Shown here one piece after another: positions 61,369 to 64,000 of a stretch of 64,000 nt of DNA. Location of the stretch: contig CAZVWR010000002.1 of NCBI GenBank assembly GCA_964630905.1, positions 1 to 64,000 on the forward strand. The letters are read 5' to 3'. A program made the position numbers and the translations under genes. Every line of letters starts with the position of its first letter. Position 1 is the stretch's first letter. The DNA is from JAGOEX01 sp964630905 (GTDB taxonomy: Bacteria > UBP6 > UBA1177). A model generated the notes under the pieces. That model did no database searches. It was not told where the DNA came from and was given only the letters and a program-made list of their open reading frames with translations.

Positions 61369-62750
61369 TGAAACCATACCCGAAATATAAAGATTCTGGA
61401 ATAGTCTGGTTAGGAAAAATACCGGAACATTGGGAAAGTGCAAAAATTAGATCAATTTTATCTCCTATAATAGAAAAAAACAGATCAGATCTTCCGCTAT
61501 TATCCGTAGTTCGCGAAAAAGGAGTTATTAAGCGAAATATTGAAAGCAAAGAAGAAAACCACAATTATATTCCAGATGATCTTTCAAATTATAAAGTTGT
61601 AAAAAAAGGACAGTTTGCAATGAATAAGATGAAAGCATGGCAAGGTTCTTATGGAGTCTCAGCCTTTGATGGAATAGTTAGTCCTGCTTATTTTACCTTT
61701 CAAATTGATAGAGTGGAAAGAGAATTTTTTCATGCTGCAATGAGATCAAAGGCATATGTTCCTTTTTTTACGCAAGCTTCTGATGGAGTGCGAGTTGGTC
61801 AATGGGATTTGAACCAGTCAAGAATGGGAGATATTCCTTTTTTTATCCCTCCTGAATCCGAACAAACACAAATTGCCCGTTATCTTGACTGGCAGACTTC
61901 TAAAATAAACAAGTTCATAAAAAACAAAAAGAAACTCATTGCATTACTGAAAGAACAGAAGCAGAACATCATCAACGAAGCTGTAACAAAAGGCCTCAAC
62001 CCCAATGTTAAAATGAAAAACAGCGGTGTTGAATGGATCGGAGAAATCCCGATGCATTGGGAGGCTCTGTATATAAGGCGTTGCACAAAATTCGTGAAAA
62101 CCGGTGGAACACCAAAAGGTGCCAACGAATCGCATTTCTGCGAGAAAGGTTTTAACTGGTTTACTCCATCTGATTTTAAGGAAGAGGTGTTTCTGAAAAA
62201 TTCTTATCGTCAGTTATCAGAATTAGGCAAGAAAGATGTAAAGCTGTTTCCAGCAAATACAGTAATGATGATTGGAATAGGCGGTACGATTGGGAAGGTT
62301 TCTATTTCCCCTGACATTTCAAGCTGCAATCAACAAATCAATGCGATTTTTACAAATGAGAGAGTTGTTTCAATATATATGACTTTTGCTCTAAGGTGCT
62401 TAAAAAGCTTCATTATTGAATGTGGAAAATATACAACGATGCCAATTATAAATCAGGATGAAACAAAGACCTTAAAAATTCCCGTACCACCAATTTCTGA
62501 ACAGCAAGAAATAGTTGCTTTCATAGAAAAAGAAACTGCTCTCATCGACAAGACCATCGCCCGCACTGAAAAAGAAATTGAACTGATTCAGGAATATCGC
62601 ACTCGCCTTGTTTCGGATGTTGTAACCGGTAAGATTGATGTGCGGGATGTTGAAGTTCCAGATTTTGTAGAAGAAATTGTTGAAATTAATGCAGATGAAG
62701 ATGAAAACGAAGAAGAATTTATTCAGGCAGGAGATGAGGGAAATGATTAG
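61368..62750 (+). CDS. hsdS: Type I restriction-modification specificity subunit
   Basis: 460 residues with two target-recognition domains, each opening with a W(L/I)GxIPxHWE motif (WLGKIPEHWE; WIGEIPMHWE) and each followed by a long conserved helix (ARYLDWQTSKINKFIKNKKK; VAFIEKETALIDKTIARTEK). It sets the two half-sites of the DNA target. The tail after VVTGKIDVRDVEVPD is very acidic (INADEDENEEEF). Its stop overlaps the next gene by 8 bp, which ties the phosphoribosyltransferase-like gene to the restriction operon. Confidence 0.95.
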   Translation: MKPYPKYKDSGIVWLGKIPEHWESAKIRSILSPIIEKNRSDLPLLSVVREKGVIKRNIESKEENHNYIPDDLSNYKVVKKGQFAMNKMKAWQGSYGVSAFDGIVSPAYFTFQIDRVEREFFHAAMRSKAYVPFFTQASDGVRVGQWDLNQSRMGDIPFFIPPESEQTQIARYLDWQTSKINKFIKNKKKLIALLKEQKQNIINEAVTKGLNPNVKMKNSGVEWIGEIPMHWEALYIRRCTKFVKTGGTPKGANESHFCEKGFNWFTPSDFKEEVFLKNSYRQLSELGKKDVKLFPANTVMMIGIGGTIGKVSISPDISSCNQQINAIFTNERVVSIYMTFALRCLKSFIIECGKYTTMPIINQDETKTLKIPVPPISEQQEIVAFIEKETALIDKTIARTEKEIELIQEYRTRLVSDVVTGKIDVRDVEVPDFVEEIVEINADEDENEEEFIQAGDEGND

Positions 62751-63636
62751 AGCGTTGTTCGAACGGTTTAGAAAAAATATTCCAACTCCAAAAAGAAGTC
62801 GATCAACACTTCACTTGAATTGGCATAATCTGCCTGATGGTTGTAGATGTATGTATCTTTCAAGTGATTTGTATCCTGAACTTTTTGAATTGCGTTTCCC
62901 AGATATTTTTAGAAAAGCTGGAGGAGGGTGGCGACAAAAAAGTTCAAATACATCTCAAAAATATCTCTGGTTTCCTTCAAAATCTGTAACTGAAGATGAT
63001 ATAAAAAAAGTAAATTGTTGGGGGCGAAAATTTGGCCAATTTGTAGTGTTGGGGATTAATAAAAACATTGAAGATTATTTCTCTACCGAAATGGACTTCT
63101 GTTTGGCGTTAAGCTTCAACAAAGACAATCCAAAAGAAAAAGAAAGAACCTTTTATGGAGAAGCAGAATATCAAATAAAATACAAAGAAAAAAACGACCC
63201 TTACTTAGGTTATCTTTTTGATGGATTGCAAGATGCCTATGATTATCTGCCTATTTATAGACCAAAAGAGAATATAATACTTACTACTATTCCTTCCGAA
63301 AGAACTGAAAAGCTCCCACACAAACTGTTAAAAAGTGTTGCAGAGAACAAACATCTGGAATATGTCATTCCATATCTAAACTGTGACAAAAAGAAGTTTA
63401 AGGGATTGCCCATATCTGAAAAGATTCCAGAATGGGATCATGTTTTTTCCAATGACAGAAACATTGAATTAAATAAAAACCTTAGCGGAAAAACAGTAAT
63501 TATAATAGACGATTTATATCAATCCGGTGCAACGATGTGGTCATTTGCAAAATATTTAAAAAGCAAAAAAGCAAAAGAAGTCATTGGATTGGTTTGTGTT
63601 AAATCTTTAAGGGACACAGATAATACGGATGGATGA
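62743..63636 (+). CDS. Phosphoribosyltransferase-like protein in the restriction operon
   Basis: 297 residues from the ATG at 62743 (GAGGG upstream). The C-terminal 130 residues resemble a type I phosphoribosyltransferase of the ComF kind, with the PRPP-binding motif VIIIDDLYQSGATMWSFAKY and ENIILTTIPSER earlier. The N-terminal 150 residues (LNWHNLPDGCRCMYLSSDLY; WFPSKSVTEDDIKKVNCWGR) are not recognised. There is no zinc-finger Cys cluster as in true ComF. It overlaps hsdS and is 3 bp before a DprA-like gene. A defence role is inferred from the neighbours. Confidence 0.75.
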   Translation: MIRALFERFRKNIPTPKRSRSTLHLNWHNLPDGCRCMYLSSDLYPELFELRFPDIFRKAGGGWRQKSSNTSQKYLWFPSKSVTEDDIKKVNCWGRKFGQFVVLGINKNIEDYFSTEMDFCLALSFNKDNPKEKERTFYGEAEYQIKYKEKNDPYLGYLFDGLQDAYDYLPIYRPKENIILTTIPSERTEKLPHKLLKSVAENKHLEYVIPYLNCDKKKFKGLPISEKIPEWDHVFSNDRNIELNKNLSGKTVIIIDDLYQSGATMWSFAKYLKSKKAKEVIGLVCVKSLRDTDNTDG

Positions 63637-63639
63637 TAT

Positions 63640-64000
63640 ATGATTGATGCCAAAGTGCTGCAATTTATTTTAGCAAAGGGCGCCGGCGATGCTGCTTTAA
63701 AAAAGTTTCTTGAATATATCAATAAAAATGGGATCGAAAGTGTTTCAGAATTGTTGAAGACTCCCCAAGAAATCGTTTATAACTTAAATATTAAAGAAGA
63801 TGTCGCCAGCAACATAATAAATACTGAAAATGAGGCAATGATATTAAGCGATAATTTGAAAAAAGATGAAATTACTCTTCTGACAAACATAGACAAAGAT
63901 TATCCATCAAAAAAATTGAAGGTTTTAGAAAAAGATGCCTCCCCAGTTTTATTCGTGAAAGGAAATAAAGATTTATTGTCAATGAAGTCAATTGGTTTTT
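63640..64000 (+). CDS. DprA/Smf-like protein, cut by the window end
   Basis: The first 120 residues are visible, in an open frame that runs off the window. An N-terminal helical region (MIDAKVLQFILAKGAGDAAL) is followed by the start of a Rossmann-like DprA domain: LLTNIDKDYPSKKLKVLEKD, ASPVLFVKGNKDLL, SIGF, corresponding to the YPxxL..dpPxvLfxkGN pattern just before the VGSR motif. DprA binds single-stranded DNA and loads RecA in natural transformation. DprA-like proteins also occur beside restriction systems. It starts 3 bp after the phosphoribosyltransferase-like gene. Confidence 0.75.
   Translation, partial: MIDAKVLQFILAKGAGDAALKKFLEYINKNGIESVSELLKTPQEIVYNLNIKEDVASNIINTENEAMILSDNLKKDEITLLTNIDKDYPSKKLKVLEKDASPVLFVKGNKDLLSMKSIGF

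Noticed and set aside
1..64000. tRNA, rRNA, CRISPR array, transposase, integrase, replication origin
   Set aside because: Looked for by eye on both strands; no convincing candidate was seen. Short tRNAs could still be missed without a covariance search.

Overview
The window looks like a chromosome segment of an anaerobic, Gram-negative, diderm bacterium from a poorly characterised lineage. The grounds are: many lipoboxes and an outer-membrane receptor with a TonB-type plug; a trimeric NADH-linked [FeFe] hydrogenase (hydC-hydB-hydA); no respiratory or oxygen-defence genes; moderately AT-rich DNA; and secreted proteins with Asp/Thr/Ser/Gly/Asn tripeptide linkers and Cys-rich CGNG...CDDGN modules of the kind seen in myxobacteria-like and uncultured anaerobic groups. 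I cannot name a phylum from sequence alone. Several promoters read by eye share the form TTGAnA-16 bp-TATAAT. One sigma-54 type and one Pho-box type element are also visible.

Layout. 31-3360: a CHASE2-like fragment and an exported transglutaminase-like protein. 3461-17329: a single 4,622-residue lipoprotein of about 29 Ig-like modules, a kelch propeller, two C-type-lectin-like domains and a disulfide-rich tail, with a recent 600-bp internal duplication. 17495-18523: a formylglycine-generating-enzyme-like lipoprotein read divergently. 18705-27204: one hydrogenase and signalling operon behind a sigma-54 type promoter (histidine kinase, receiver, hydC, hydB, hydA, receiver, receiver-kinase, receiver).

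27205-34000: an accessory zone. Same-direction small genes (Bro-N, hicBA, a broken DUF1016 gene, a putative HTH toxin-antitoxin pair, a Thr/Asp/Gly-repeat lipoprotein, and a 98-residue protein further on) are each followed at the 3' side by a copy of a dispersed repeat of about 60-80 bp. Two phage-antirepressor-like genes here (Bro-N, ORF6N) contain perfect internal palindromes with the same core.

33976-38765: a second redox-signalling operon. It encodes a stand-alone histidine-kinase dimerisation domain, an H-cluster-domain sensor kinase related to sensory [FeFe] hydrogenases, a receiver, an unknown protein and a DJ-1/PfpI protein. Together with the first operon, this suggests a cell that couples H2/NADH redox state to a branched phosphorelay. 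38892-39638 is a metallo-beta-lactamase-fold hydrolase.

39653-46920: yqeY, a large GH13-type protein, an outer-membrane receptor with a KPVEAA-repeat periplasmic arm, and a lipoprotein, apparently one transcription unit. 47025-50930: a Na/Pi symporter with a PhoB/PhoR pair behind 11-bp direct repeats. 51086-52783: a TtcA-like PP-loop protein and an HD phosphohydrolase. 53153-59064: surface lipoproteins, a trypsin-like protease and a radC remnant. 59401-64000: a type I restriction-modification operon (hsdM, hsdS) that continues into a phosphoribosyltransferase-like gene and a DprA-like gene cut by the window end. No hsdR, tRNA, rRNA, CRISPR, integrase or transposase was seen.
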